From contig NZ_CP062008.1 of the NCBI RefSeq assembly GCF_005670685.2, forward strand, positions 3,162,001-3,226,000: a stretch of 64,000 bases of DNA, in the 5' to 3' direction. Origin of the DNA: Mycolicibacterium mucogenicum DSM 44124 (GTDB lineage Bacteria; Actinomycetota; Actinomycetes; Mycobacteriales; Mycobacteriaceae). Of this stretch, positions 53,285 to 64,000 are shown one piece after another (positions within the stretch are counted from its first letter, which is position 1; the number at the start of each line of letters is the position of its first letter). The notes under the pieces were generated by a model that did no database searches, had not been told where the DNA came from, and was given only the letters and a program-made list of their open reading frames with translations. A program made the position numbers and the translations under genes.

Positions 53285-53318
53285 ACGGTCAACTCCCCCA
53301 TCATCGTTGATTAAAATT

Positions 53319-53352
53319 CGGCGGGCCCGCGTCACTCGACACGGGTCCGCCG
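53319..53352 (+). terminator. Hairpin after glcB
   Basis: Fourteen-base arms (CGGCGGGCCCGCGT / ACACGGGTCCGCCG) pair with two G-U wobbles around CACTCG, without a T run. Confidence 0.65.
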
Positions 53353-53382
53353 ATTGCACGCCGACACCAGGAGCAGACACCA

Positions 53383-55488
53383 ATGGGTAGGCACAGAGCT
53401 CCCGACGACGACGAATCGAACGCCGACGAGTCACGCGACGACGCGATCTCTGACTACGACGCGTTGTCGCCGGACATCCCGGAGGCCGACGACACCGCGA
53501 CCAGCGCTCTGGGATTCCGGGTGCCGGACGACTGGGCCGAGATGCACGGGATGCCTGCTGCAGAAACCCCGCGTGCTGCCACCCCACCCCCCGCCACACC
53601 GCCGGCCGACAACGGCGACCGGTACGACACCGACGAGCCCGACTACGGCGACACCGACTATTCGGACCAGCCCGACCTCACCGCCGACAGCATCACCCAG
53701 GCGTTCCCGTCCGTCCCGCGCCGGGCCTCGGTCCGCTCGCACGGCGGCGACTGGGAGGGCGGCGAATGGACCGGTAGCCACCGGGCCATCCAGACCAAGC
53801 GGCGCGGCGTCAGCGTCGGCGTGATCGCCGCGCTCGTCACCGTCGTGGTCGTCGTCGCCGCGGTGATCCTCTGGCGGTTCTTCGGCAGCGTGCTGTCCGA
53901 CCGCAGCCGGGAGGCCTCGGCGCGGTGCGTGTCCGGCTCGGTCAGCGTGCCCGTGCTGGCCGACCCGTCGATCTCCGACCAGCTCAATTCGCTGGCCGGC
54001 AAGTACAGCCAGACCGCCGCACCCATCGGCGACAAGTGCGTCAAGGTCGAGGTCAAGGCGAGCGACCCGACCACCGTCGTCGACGGTGTGGTGAACAAGT
54101 GGCCGTCGAACCTGGGCCCGCGGCCCGCGTTGTGGGTTCCGGCCAGCTCGGTGTCGGCGGCCCGGCTGGTGGCCGGCGCCGGTGAGCAGGCCGTCAGCGG
54201 TGAAGCCAAGTCGCTGGCGACCTCGCCGGTGCTGCTGGCTGTCCGGCCGCAGCTCAAAGATGCTCTGGCCCAGCAGAATTGGGGCACGCTGCCCGCGCTG
54301 CAGACGAATCCGACGGCGCTGGACGGCCTGAGCCTGCCGGGCTGGGGTTCGCTGCGGCTGGCCGTACCGACCGTCGACAACAGTGACGCGGCCTATCTGG
54401 CGGCCGAAGCTGTCGCCTCCGCCGCGGCCAACGGCGGGCCGGTCAACGCCGGCGCCGGTGCCGTGCATCGGTTGACGGCCGCGCAGCCCAAGCTCGCCGA
54501 CCCCAAGGCCTCGACGGCGCTGGACGCGCTGATCTCCGCGAGCGACCCGGCCACGGCGCCGGTACACGCCGTCGTCACCACCGAACAGCAGCTCTATCAG
54601 CGGTCGGAACACACCGACAATGCCAAGGGCAAGCTGGCGGCCTGGCTACCGCCCGGCGCACCGGCGGTCGCCGACTACCCCGCGGTGCTGCTCGGCGGCG
54701 AGGGCCTGTCGCACGAGGAGGTGACCGCAGCGAGCGAGTTCGAACGCTTCCTGCGCAAGCCCGAACAGCTCGCCGAGCTGTCCAAGGCCGGCTTCCGCGT
54801 CAGCGGCGGCAATCCCCCGAAGAACGACGTGGTGAACCTGGGCTCCCTGCCCGACGCCCTCGCGGTCGGCGACACGGGCACGCGCGCCACGCTGGCGAAC
54901 GCCGTCGGTGGCACGTCGAAGAGCGGCGTTGTGACCATCTTGCTGGACCAGTCGATGCCGAGCAGCGACGGCGCCAAGACCCGGCTGGGCAACGTGACCA
55001 CCGCGTTGATGGACCGGCTCAAGGCGATGTCGCCGAACAGTTCGGTGGGTCTGTGGACGTTCGACGGCGTCTCGGGGCGCAGCGAGATTCCGGCGGCGCC
55101 GCTGAGCGAGCAGGCGCACGCGACGCAGCTGATCTCGAACCTGAACAACCAGAGCTCGTCGGGCGGCGGTCACGTCTCGTTCACGACGCTGCGCATGCTC
55201 TACGGCGACGCGATGTCGAAGTATGTCGACGGCCAGGCGAATTCGATCCTGCTGATCACGTCCGGCCCGCACACCGACCAGTCACTGGACGGCCAGGGCC
55301 TGCAGGACTACATCAAGTCGGCGTTCGATCCGGCCCGCCCGGTGGCGCTCAACGTCATCGACATCGGGTCGGACTCGGACAGCTCGACGTGGCAGGCCGT
55401 CGCGCAGCTCACCGGCGGCACGTTCACCGGCATGCCCACCTCGGCGGCGCCTGAGCTGGTCAACGCCGTCGCCGCGGCCCTGCCCTAA
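53383..55488 (+). CDS. Membrane protein with extracytoplasmic VWA-like domain (Rv1836c-like)
   Basis: A 701-residue protein. A hydrophilic, acidic and Pro-rich cytosolic N-terminus of ~145 residues is followed by one membrane span (VGVIAALVTVVVVVAAVILWRFFG) and a large extracytoplasmic part. The latter first resembles substrate-binding proteins (SVSVPVLADPSISDQLNSLAGKYSQ) and ends in a von Willebrand A-like domain (VTILLDQSMPSSDGAKTRL with an incomplete DxSxS metal motif, LLITSGPHTDQS). The gene follows glcB in M. tuberculosis too. Its role is unknown; cell-envelope assembly is a guess. Confidence 0.85.
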   Translation: MGRHRAPDDDESNADESRDDAISDYDALSPDIPEADDTATSALGFRVPDDWAEMHGMPAAETPRAATPPPATPPADNGDRYDTDEPDYGDTDYSDQPDLTADSITQAFPSVPRRASVRSHGGDWEGGEWTGSHRAIQTKRRGVSVGVIAALVTVVVVVAAVILWRFFGSVLSDRSREASARCVSGSVSVPVLADPSISDQLNSLAGKYSQTAAPIGDKCVKVEVKASDPTTVVDGVVNKWPSNLGPRPALWVPASSVSAARLVAGAGEQAVSGEAKSLATSPVLLAVRPQLKDALAQQNWGTLPALQTNPTALDGLSLPGWGSLRLAVPTVDNSDAAYLAAEAVASAAANGGPVNAGAGAVHRLTAAQPKLADPKASTALDALISASDPATAPVHAVVTTEQQLYQRSEHTDNAKGKLAAWLPPGAPAVADYPAVLLGGEGLSHEEVTAASEFERFLRKPEQLAELSKAGFRVSGGNPPKNDVVNLGSLPDALAVGDTGTRATLANAVGGTSKSGVVTILLDQSMPSSDGAKTRLGNVTTALMDRLKAMSPNSSVGLWTFDGVSGRSEIPAAPLSEQAHATQLISNLNNQSSSGGGHVSFTTLRMLYGDAMSKYVDGQANSILLITSGPHTDQSLDGQGLQDYIKSAFDPARPVALNVIDIGSDSDSSTWQAVAQLTGGTFTGMPTSAAPELVNAVAAALP

Positions 55489-55540
55489 ATAGCCCCTCGC
55501 GAGCGTGCGTGTTTGCGCGCGACACGCCGCGGCAGATGTA

Positions 55541-55581
55541 CAAAAACGTCCCGCTCAGAAGCTCTGAGCGGGACGTTTTTG
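55541..55581. terminator. Bidirectional intrinsic terminator
   Basis: Perfect 19-bp arms (CAAAAACGTCCCGCTCAGA and complement) around AGC, flanked by A and T runs. It sits between the convergent VWA-protein gene and gcvB. Confidence 0.95.
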
Positions 55582-55588
55582 CACGGAC

Positions 55589-58459
<2,871 letters not shown>

Positions 58460-58520
58460 GACGGCCTCTCCAGACGTTCAGGCTCGGGGCAGGCTTGCCA
58501 CGGAACCGCTAGGGGTTCCT

Positions 58521-58710
58521 CCCCCTCTGTCGTCGGTGCCTGAGAGATTCGGCCCGACGATGGTCGGCCTTTCCCCATGGGCGGGCGAGTCGCAGCTCGC
58601 CGCTTTCCAGAGGCATCGGGCTCCGGCGCGGTCCGGGGGCCTGAGAGGTTGATGGAGAGGTATTGCTCCTTCGGCGTCCATGGCTGGCGGCCACAGAACT
58701 CTCCCGCGTC
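58521..58710 (-). promoter_or_regulatory. Tandem glycine riboswitch of gcvB
   Basis: On the minus strand two aptamers occur in series. The first begins GCGGGAGAG near 58700, has the core GCCGAAGGAGCAA (58663-58675) and closes with CTCTCAGG (about 58640). The second runs from about 58625 with GGAAAGC and GGGGAAAGGCC and closes with CTCTCAGG near 58540, then GACAGAGGGGG. This architecture matches cooperative glycine riboswitches that switch on glycine cleavage. TAGACT at 58728-58733 is a fitting -10 box upstream. The switch ends about 60 nt before gcvB. Confidence 0.88.
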
Positions 58711-58767
58711 GGGACGATGCGCGCGCCAGTCTACCGGTCGGTCACATAAGCCCGCGAATAGACAGCA

Positions 58768-58801
58768 AACGGCCCCTTCTCGCCGGGGAGAAGGGGCCGT
58801 T
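58768..58801 (-). terminator. Intrinsic terminator after the MerR gene
   Basis: Perfect 14-bp arms (AACGGCCCCTTCTC and complement) around GCCGGG. It ends the MerR-gene transcript before the gcvB promoter. Confidence 0.88.
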
Positions 58802-58824
58802 GCTCGTGCTTTGGGTGGCGGGAC

Positions 58825-59451
58825 TCAGCCGATCTTGCGGTCGCGCTGCTTGCGACGCGACGCGAGCTCGTCCTCGGGTGCGGCGATGGATTCGCCGCCG
58901 TCGGCGCGTTCGCCCGGGAAGTCGGCGATGGCGCCGGTCAGCTCACGCATGGCGCCGGAGACCGCGATGCCGAATACGCCCTGACCGCCCTGCAGCAGGT
59001 CGACGACCTCTTCGGCGGACGTGCACTCGTACACCGTGGTGCCGTCCGAGAAGAGCGTGATGTTGGCCAGGTCGTGAACGCCGCGCTGGCGCAGGTGGTC
59101 GACCGCGACGCGGATGTTGTGCAGCGAGATGCCGGTGTCGAGCAGTCGCTTGACGATCTTGAGGACCAGGATGTCCTTGAACGAGTACAGGCGCTGGCTG
59201 CCGGAGCCGGCGGCGCCGCGGATCGACGGGACGACCAGCGAGGTGCGGGCCCAGTAGTCGAGCTGGCGGTAGGTGATGCCGGCGATCTGGCAGGCGCTGG
59301 GCCCGCGGTAGCCGACCAGTTCGTCGGGAACAGACTCATCAGGGAACAGGCCTGCCTGCACCGGCACGGGGGCCGGTGTCGGGGCGGCCTGCTCAGGCGC
59401 GCCGTTGGTCGTCAGGTCCAACTGCTCTTGACGTGGCGTCTCGTCGCCCAC
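58825..59451 (-). CDS. MerR-family regulator (Rv1830-like)
   Basis: A 208-residue regulator. Residues ~46-115 form the MerR winged helix (GYRGPSACQIAGITYRQLDYWARTSLVVPSIRGAAGSGSQRLYSFKDILVLKIVKRLLDTG). A Pro-rich N-terminus precedes it and a C-terminal effector domain follows (NITLFSDGTTVYECTSAEEVVDLL). Orthologues in mycobacteria affect growth and are located between BFN and gcvB genes. GTG 59451 with AGAGGA about 10 nt upstream is the start. It stands alone as a transcript, with terminators on both sides. Confidence 0.88.
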   Translation of the reverse strand: MGDETPRQEQLDLTTNGAPEQAAPTPAPVPVQAGLFPDESVPDELVGYRGPSACQIAGITYRQLDYWARTSLVVPSIRGAAGSGSQRLYSFKDILVLKIVKRLLDTGISLHNIRVAVDHLRQRGVHDLANITLFSDGTTVYECTSAEEVVDLLQGGQGVFGIAVSGAMRELTGAIADFPGERADGGESIAAPEDELASRRKQRDRKIG

Positions 59452-59593
59452 TGCCTGATCCTCTCGCCGATCGAACTAACCCTGCCTGGCGGCCACTGCT
59501 GCTCGGCGGGCATGTCCGCTGCTCGAATGTGTCGAGCATACGCTTCCCGCCGGGCCACTTCAGCCTGTCACCAGAACGAGGAAAGTATGTGGC

Positions 59594-59612
59594 GCGGATT
59601 CGGCGAATCCGC
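59594..59612 (-). terminator. Perfect hairpin downstream of the BFN gene
   Basis: GCGGATTC-GGC-GAATCCGC, 8-bp perfect stem, about 76 bp beyond the stop of the BFN gene. It may be its terminator or an operator in the 236-bp gap upstream of the MerR gene. Confidence 0.4.
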
Positions 59613-59687
59613 AAACGGCGCACCGAGTGTCGACACGCGCTGACCTAACTGAGATGCATCCGTAACAAGGGACAGCGCAACTCCGGC

Positions 59688-60182
59688 CTAAGTCGCCTTG
59701 AAATCGTCCGGAGAAATGCTGTCAAGGAACTCCTTGAACTTCTCGACCTCGTCCTCGCGCACGGGGCCGGACGACTCCTCGTCACCCTCGTCCGGGATCA
59801 GCAGACCGGCTTCGGCGAGTACCGCTTCCTCGACGTAGATCGGTACGCCCACCCGCAGCGCGATGGCCACCGAGTCCGACGGCCGCGCCGACACCGTGAT
59901 GTCGCGGTCGAACACCAGGTCGGCGTAGAAGGTGCCTTCCTGCAGGTCCACGATGCGCACCTCGCGCAGCGAATGACCAAGTGCGGCAATCAGATCCTTG
60001 ATCAGGTCGTGCGTCAGGGGACGAGCCGGTGAGACGCCCTGCTGCTCGAGCGCGATGGCGGCCGCTTCGGACTGCCCGATCCAGATCGGCAGGTAGCGGT
60101 CACCGTCGGATTCGCGCAGCAAGAGCACGGGTTGGTTCTGCGGCTGTTCCACCCGAATGCCGACCACACGAACCTCGCCCAT
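59688..60182 (-). CDS. Bifunctional nuclease (BFN/DUF151) domain protein (Rv1829-like)
   Basis: A 164-residue protein with the BFN domain over most of its length: VVGIRVEQPQNQPVLLLRESDGDRYLPIWIGQSEAAAIALEQQGVSP and RPSDSVAIALRVGVPIYVEEAVL. The family has been linked to nuclease activity in plants and is conserved in all actinobacteria next to MerR regulators. The C-terminal tail is acidic. GGAGGG precedes ATG 60182. Function in mycobacteria unproven. Confidence 0.88.
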   Translation of the reverse strand: MGEVRVVGIRVEQPQNQPVLLLRESDGDRYLPIWIGQSEAAAIALEQQGVSPARPLTHDLIKDLIAALGHSLREVRIVDLQEGTFYADLVFDRDITVSARPSDSVAIALRVGVPIYVEEAVLAEAGLLIPDEGDEESSGPVREDEVEKFKEFLDSISPDDFKAT

Positions 60183-60234
60183 CTGCGTCTGCCCTCCGCA
60201 ATCCGTGTGCCATCAACGAATTCGAGTCTAGTCC

Positions 60235-60969
60235 TCAGCGATCGAGAACGTCGCGCACGGCAGACTTGATCAGCGACGTGTGCAGCGTGATGGCGAGCGC
60301 CGCGACCTCGCGGGCCAGTTCGTCGGCCCGGTCCCGGGCCCCGGCGTTGCCGGCTTTACCGATGGGGCCGGCGATCTGGGCGATCAGGTCCGACTGCCGG
60401 TCGGCGGCGGACCGGAAGGCCCGCAGGTGCCGCGGTTCGACACCGTATTCGCCCAGCGCATGGGCACATTGTGCGATGACCACGGCATGTTCGTCGAAGA
60501 ACCCTGCCGGGCCGGGAATGATCACGCCGCTCTTGACCAGCGCGGCCAGCAGCTCCGGCTTGATGCCGGAGCGCTGCAGCAGGTCCTCGCGGCTGAGCCG
60601 GACCTGGGCGGGCGCGACGTCAGCCGGGACACCGGCCTGGTCGCTGTCCGGATCCGGAACCAATTTCGGTACGCCGTAAGCGGATCCGTTCGACGGCAGC
60701 GCGCCGTCGGGCTGGGCGTCCAGCTGGGCCTTGATGACCTTGAGCGGCAGGTACTGATCCCGCTGCGCGGACAGGATGAACCGCAGCCGCGCGCAGTCAT
60801 AGGCCGTAAAACGACGGTAGCCCGACCCAGTGCGTTCGGGCGTGACCAGACCCTGTTCCTCCAGGAACCGGATCTTGGAGATGGTCACATCCGGGAAGTC
60901 TGGCCGGAGCAGATCGAACACCGCTCCGATCGACATCCCGGCCACTGCACTGCGGTCGGGCTGCGTCAT
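60235..60969 (-). CDS. ftsR: MerR-family cell-division regulator FtsR (Rv1828-like)
   Basis: A 244-residue regulator. The MerR wing ([54 protein letters not shown]) lies at residues ~14-68. A middle linker and a C-terminal helical domain ([74 protein letters not shown]) follow. The orthologue in Corynebacterium (FtsR) activates ftsZ. It is 15 bp downstream of garA on the same strand, thus likely one transcript with it. Confidence 0.9.
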   Translation of the reverse strand: MTQPDRSAVAGMSIGAVFDLLRPDFPDVTISKIRFLEEQGLVTPERTGSGYRRFTAYDCARLRFILSAQRDQYLPLKVIKAQLDAQPDGALPSNGSAYGVPKLVPDPDSDQAGVPADVAPAQVRLSREDLLQRSGIKPELLAALVKSGVIIPGPAGFFDEHAVVIAQCAHALGEYGVEPRHLRAFRSAADRQSDLIAQIAGPIGKAGNAGARDRADELAREVAALAITLHTSLIKSAVRDVLDR

Positions 60970-60984
60970 GGACTGACCGCCGGT

Positions 60985-61461
60985 CTAACCAGCCGAGCTG
61001 TCGTCGGTCTTGGGGCCGGTCAGGAACACGAGGCGGAACTTGCCGATCTGGACCTCGTCACCGTTGGCCAGCACCGCCGAGTCGACGGGCTCGCGGTTGA
61101 CGTAGGTGCCGTTGAGGCTGCCGACGTCGACCACCTGGAACTCACCGGACTCGAGCCGGAACTCGGCGTGGCGACGGCTCACCGTCACATCGTCGAGGAA
61201 GATGTCGCTGTCGGGATGACGGCCCGCCGAGGTGCTCGGCTGATCCAGCAGGAATCGCGAGCCGGCATTCGGCCCGCGCTTGACCACCAGGAGGGCCGAG
61301 CCCACCGGCAGTCCTTCAACTCCGGAGACGGCACTGGTGCCGCTCGTCGAAGCCGGGGCGTCGAGCTCATTGAGGAAGTCCGCCCGGAAGACCGATGTGG
61401 TCTCCACTGTTGCCTCCTCGGAGCCGAAATCGGTCCCCGAACCGCTGTCGTTATCCGTCAC
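60985..61461 (-). CDS. garA: FHA-domain metabolic regulator GarA
   Basis: A 158-residue forkhead-associated protein that inhibits 2-oxoglutarate dehydrogenase and NAD-glutamate dehydrogenase and stimulates glutamate synthase. The phospho-switch EVTTS-like segment is VETTSVFRADF with Thr21 and Thr22, targets of PknG and PknB. The FHA domain spans ~55-145 (SAGRHPDSDIFLDD, SRRHAEF, GSLNGTYVN). GTG 61461 is the start. Its neighbours gcvH and gcvB tie amino-acid nitrogen and one-carbon flow to this regulator. Synteny: Rv1827. Confidence 0.97.
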   Translation of the reverse strand: MTDNDSGSGTDFGSEEATVETTSVFRADFLNELDAPASTSGTSAVSGVEGLPVGSALLVVKRGPNAGSRFLLDQPSTSAGRHPDSDIFLDDVTVSRRHAEFRLESGEFQVVDVGSLNGTYVNREPVDSAVLANGDEVQIGKFRLVFLTGPKTDDSSAG

Positions 61462-61662
61462 GCGCTGCTCCTCTACTGGCTGCTGTGGCGCTCTTTTGCA
61501 CGACCAGCCGGCAGGTGCTGCCAGCAGTCATCGAATGTCGCATACGTCTCACTATTGACCGTACCGCGCGGCGCGGGCCAGTGTGCCCGCCACCACCGGA
61601 TCCGCCGAGCCGACTTTGGTGTCGCCACGGCCGAACCGGACCGCAGCACCCTAACAAAAGGG

Positions 61663-62058
61663 TTACTCGTCCAGGGTCGCCCGGTAGCCGTCCGCGTCCA
61701 GCAGACCGGCGAGCTGGCTGTCCAGTTCGGCCGCGTCGGCCTGCAGTTCGATGAGCCAGCCGGCGTCGTACGGATCGGAGTTGACCAGGTCGGGCGAGCC
61801 TTCCAGATCACCATTGACCGCAACGATTTTCGCGGCGATCGGGGCGTACAGCTCCGACGTCGTCTTGGGCGATTCGACCTCACCGAACACGTCGCCGGCG
61901 GCGACGGTGGTGCCGACCTCGGGCAGATCGACGTAGACGACGTCGCCCAGCGCGCCCTGCGCGAAATCGGTGATCCCGACGCGTACGGTGCCCTCGCCGG
62001 TGCGGCGCACCCATTCGTGCTCGGTGGTGTACAGCAGATCGGCTGGCGTTTCGCTCAC
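61663..62058 (-). CDS. gcvH: Glycine cleavage system H protein
   Basis: A 131-residue lipoyl carrier that shuttles the aminomethyl group between P-, T- and L-proteins. The lipoylated Lys is Lys65 in VFGEVESPKTTSEL; YTTEHEWVRRTGEGTVRVGITDFAQGALGDVVYVDLP is the canonical start. It precedes garA by 201 bp. ATG 62058 is used. Synteny: Rv1826. Confidence 0.97.
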   Translation of the reverse strand: MSETPADLLYTTEHEWVRRTGEGTVRVGITDFAQGALGDVVYVDLPEVGTTVAAGDVFGEVESPKTTSELYAPIAAKIVAVNGDLEGSPDLVNSDPYDAGWLIELQADAAELDSQLAGLLDADGYRATLDE

Positions 62059-62117
62059 GACGCTCCTTGAGTGTTGGTGGGGTACATACGATACGGCTCG
62101 ACGATCAGGCCCGGCGT

Positions 62118-62903
62118 CTACTTGACGGGCTGAGCGTATTGGCGCGGTTTCGGTTGCCGCAAGGCACTCACGTCGATCGTGTCGGCCTGTTGCACGGTCA
62201 TTGTGCCGCCAACCCGTTTCACACTGTCCATCGCCCCGCCCGGGATGTTCATCGCGGCCGCCAGCGTCGGCGGATCCCCAATGGCGAGAATGGAATAGGG
62301 CGGGTTCATGGTCACGTTGTCGACGACCAGCGCGCCCGCGGTGCCGGTCACCCAGGTGTCGACACCGACCCGTACCGCGGTCTGCTGGTCACCGCGTCCC
62401 GACCGGATCTCCATGGCCTCGGCGCCGGCGGCGCGCAACTCGTTGATGACATCGAGCAGGGTCTCGGGCGACACGCCGGGTGCGACGTCCTCGATGGTGA
62501 TGGTGACGCCCGGGCCGGTGGCCGCGACGGTGCCGATCAGGATCGACAGGGCGCGCAGGCGCGCCTGCGCGTTCTCGATGGCGGCCTGGTCGCTGTTGCC
62601 CGACGCCTGCAACGACGACAGCGTCTTCTGCAGGTCGGCCACCTCGGTGTTGAGAGACGCCTCGCGCTGTTGCAGCGAGTCGAGCAGCACCAGCAGGTCG
62701 GCGGGCCGCGCGGTGTCGAGGGCGTCACCGGATTCGGTCTGGCGCACCTGCGTCGCGATGGCCACCCCGAGCAGCACACAGAGCAGTACCGCCAGCGCGC
62801 CGAACATCAACTGCGACCGGGTGCGCGGCAGCCGGGCCGGGACGCCGTCGGGCAGCTCGTGCCGGCCGTGGTGTTCTTCCTCGTGCTGTTCGTCGTCAGC
62901 CAT
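62118..62903 (-). CDS. DUF881 membrane protein (Rv1825-like)
   Basis: A 261-residue protein with one span (LMFGALAVLLCVLLGVAIATQV, about 31-52), a coiled-coil region (LDSLQQREASLNTEVADLQKTLSSLQ) and the DUF881 domain (TGPGVTITIEDVAPGVSPETLLDVINELRAAGAEAMEIRS). The acidic, His-rich first 20 residues are cytosolic. Found with Sbp and another DUF881 protein throughout actinobacteria and, as YlxW/X, in firmicutes near division genes. Role unknown; division-related is inferred. Confidence 0.88.
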   Translation of the reverse strand: MADDEQHEEEHHGRHELPDGVPARLPRTRSQLMFGALAVLLCVLLGVAIATQVRQTESGDALDTARPADLLVLLDSLQQREASLNTEVADLQKTLSSLQASGNSDQAAIENAQARLRALSILIGTVAATGPGVTITIEDVAPGVSPETLLDVINELRAAGAEAMEIRSGRGDQQTAVRVGVDTWVTGTAGALVVDNVTMNPPYSILAIGDPPTLAAAMNIPGGAMDSVKRVGGTMTVQQADTIDVSALRQPKPRQYAQPVK

Positions 62904-62912
62904 GGTGCACCG

Positions 62913-63245
62913 TCACGCCCCGAACAACCTTCGGCGCAGCGCCGCCGCGTTGCCGAAGATCCGGATACCGAGCACGACGATGATCGCGGTGGACAGCTGC
63001 GTGCCCACGCCCAGCTGGTCGCCCACGTAGACGATCACGGCCGCGACCAGGACGTTGAAAACGAACGAGATCACGAAGACCTTCGCATCGAAGATGCGTT
63101 CCAGGTAGGCCCGCAGCCCCCCGAACACCGCGTCCAGCGCCGCCACCACGGCGATCGGCAGATACGGCTGGACCGCTTCGGGCACGCTGGGGTGGAAGAT
63201 CAACCCCACCACGATGCCGACCACCAGTGCCGCGATCCCGATCAT
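62913..63245 (-). CDS. sbp: Small basic protein (DUF1290)
   Basis: A 110-residue integral membrane protein with three hydrophobic segments (MIGIAALVVGIVVGLIF; YLPIAVVAALDAVFGGLRAYLE; VISFVFNVLVAAVIVYVGDQLG) and a basic C-terminal RIFGNAAALRRRLFGA, the Sbp/YlxX signature. ATG 63245 gives the usual N-terminus; the frame is open to ATG 63290, overlapping the upstream gene. It lies 9 bp from the DUF881 gene on each side and forms an operon with both. Synteny: Rv1824. Confidence 0.9.
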   Translation of the reverse strand: MIGIAALVVGIVVGLIFHPSVPEAVQPYLPIAVVAALDAVFGGLRAYLERIFDAKVFVISFVFNVLVAAVIVYVGDQLGVGTQLSTAIIVVLGIRIFGNAAALRRRLFGA

Positions 63246-63255
63246 GAAGCCCTGC

Positions 63256-64000
63256 TCACTTTGGTCCAATCTCCTTGGCGAAGTTGACATCTCGTACCGA
63301 CGCGGCCGACACCGTCAGCCGGTCGCGGGTCTGGACGCTGATTCCCACGCCGTACGACTGGGCGAGCAGCATCAGCCGCTGCATGGCAGGGGTCTGCTCG
63401 AACACCTCCTGCATGGCGTGCGGCGGCCCGATGGCGACGACGACGTACGGGCTGGCCACCGGCTGGTTGTCGACGAGGATGCCACCGCCGGCCTGCCGCA
63501 TGGTCACGTTCGGCCCGATCCGCACGCCGCCGACGGAGACCGCCTCGGCACCGGCCGCCCACAACGAGTTGACGGCCAGCTGCAGGTCGCGGTCCAGGAT
63601 GATCTGCGGGCTGCCGGCAACGCGCTGCTTCGACACATCGGACAGGTTCGGGCTCGGCGGCGGCTCGGTGACGGTGACGGTGAGGCCGGGGCCGGTCACC
63701 GCGGTCACGCCCGCGCCGAACTCGGCCTGCTCGAGGGCGGCCAGCAGCTCACGGCCTTTCTCGTCGCCGGCCAGCCGGCTGCGGCGCGCGGCCTCCACCT
63801 GGCCCGCGAGGGCGTCGCGGGTGGCGGTGCTGTCGCGGGTCCGCTCTTCGGCGGTGCGCGCGTTGGCCGACAGGACATGCTGGGTCTGGTCGTTGGCCGG
63901 GGCCATCGACACCGCGTGCTGTGCCGCCGTCACGAACACCACCGACACCGCGGCGACGCCGACCAGCAGCCAGGCGCCGTCGACGAACCGCCGGGAGCCG
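63256..64000 (-). CDS. DUF881 membrane protein, 5' end cut by window edge (Rv1823-like)
   Basis: At least 247 residues are in the window and the frame is still open at position 64000, so the start lies outside. Near the edge a membrane span is visible (WLLVGVAAVSVVFVTAA), then a coiled-coil-like stretch (ARTAEERTRDSTATRDALAGQVEAAR) and a DUF881 domain (VTGPGLTVTVTEPPPSP ... LQLAVNSLWAAGAEAVSVGGVRIGPNVTMRQAGGGILVDNQPVASPYVVVAIGPPHAMQEVF). It is the first gene seen of the DUF881-sbp-DUF881 unit. Start codons inside the span, such as GTG 63948, are too late. Confidence 0.87.
   Translation of the reverse strand, partial: GSRRFVDGAWLLVGVAAVSVVFVTAAQHAVSMAPANDQTQHVLSANARTAEERTRDSTATRDALAGQVEAARRSRLAGDEKGRELLAALEQAEFGAGVTAVTGPGLTVTVTEPPPSPNLSDVSKQRVAGSPQIILDRDLQLAVNSLWAAGAEAVSVGGVRIGPNVTMRQAGGGILVDNQPVASPYVVVAIGPPHAMQEVFEQTPAMQRLMLLAQSYGVGISVQTRDRLTVSAASVRDVNFAKEIGPK

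Noticed and set aside
51779..53599. 606-codon minus-strand frame
   Set aside because: Antisense to malate synthase G; no ribosome site or domain.

Overview
The window is high-GC actinobacterial DNA. Gene content and order point to a Mycobacterium/Mycolicibacterium chromosome. From about 25.7 kb to the right edge it follows the M. tuberculosis Rv1863c-Rv1823 neighbourhood almost gene for gene: CPBP membrane protein, GlsB-like protein, apa, modABC, SDR, LLM oxidoreductase, ndh, urease, blaI/M56 peptidase, gnd1, guaB1, two CNNM/CBS proteins, glcB, VWA protein, gcvB, MerR, BFN, MerR, garA, gcvH, DUF881/sbp/DUF881. A bfr/Rv1874-like pair lies further left. A lon gene, which M. tuberculosis lacks, argues against the tuberculosis complex and fits an environmental, probably fast-growing species. 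Many starts fit the mycobacterial leaderless pattern, a TANNNT -10 box 6-8 nt before an ATG or GTG.

Left arm (0-13 kb): lipid, steroid and xenobiotic functions. These are a Baeyer-Villiger-type monooxygenase divergent from a cytochrome P450, a secreted dienelactone hydrolase coupled to a cupredoxin lipoprotein, an amidohydrolase with an NTF2-like partner, an AhpD-like protein, and a thioesterase/EthD/enoyl-CoA hydratase operon. Two exact matches to the KstR half-site pattern TNNAACNNGTTNNA lie at the AhpD-like gene and the thioesterase operon. Between them is an iron-storage block, bacterioferritin divergent from an operon ending in bfd, with an IdeR-like box. A LuxR-type regulator and a deaminase follow.

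Middle (13-26 kb): membrane protein and Lon, a cNMP-domain ABC exporter pair, small DNA-related proteins (TfoX-N, HhH-GPD), a ferredoxin-reductase-type flavoprotein and a DUF222/HNH protein. Next comes a tightly overlapping operon of ECF sigma factor, Ogt methyltransferase, 2OG-Fe(II) oxygenase and Ada-type zinc protein. This looks like a self-contained DNA-alkylation response unit with a sigma factor in the place of Ada's AraC-type regulator. A thiolase-like protein lies opposite it.

Right (26-51 kb): secreted Apa, molybdate ABC transporter, NDH-2, complete ureABCFGD (with a 19-bp tandem duplication at the ureC/ureF junction), an IdeR-box-controlled gene, the BlaI/M56 sensor pair, gnd1, guaB1, and a chain of five overlapping envelope genes (two CNNM/CBS proteins, an unknown, a lipase-like lipoprotein lacking its nucleophile, a membrane esterase).

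Right end (51-64 kb): glcB (glyoxylate use), a VWA membrane protein, then the glycine-cleavage and carbon/nitrogen control block on the minus strand. gcvB lies behind a tandem glycine riboswitch, followed by two MerR regulators (one FtsR), a bifunctional-nuclease-domain protein, garA, gcvH and the DUF881/small basic protein trio, the last gene cut by the window edge. I saw no tRNA, rRNA, CRISPR array, insertion sequence or prophage.
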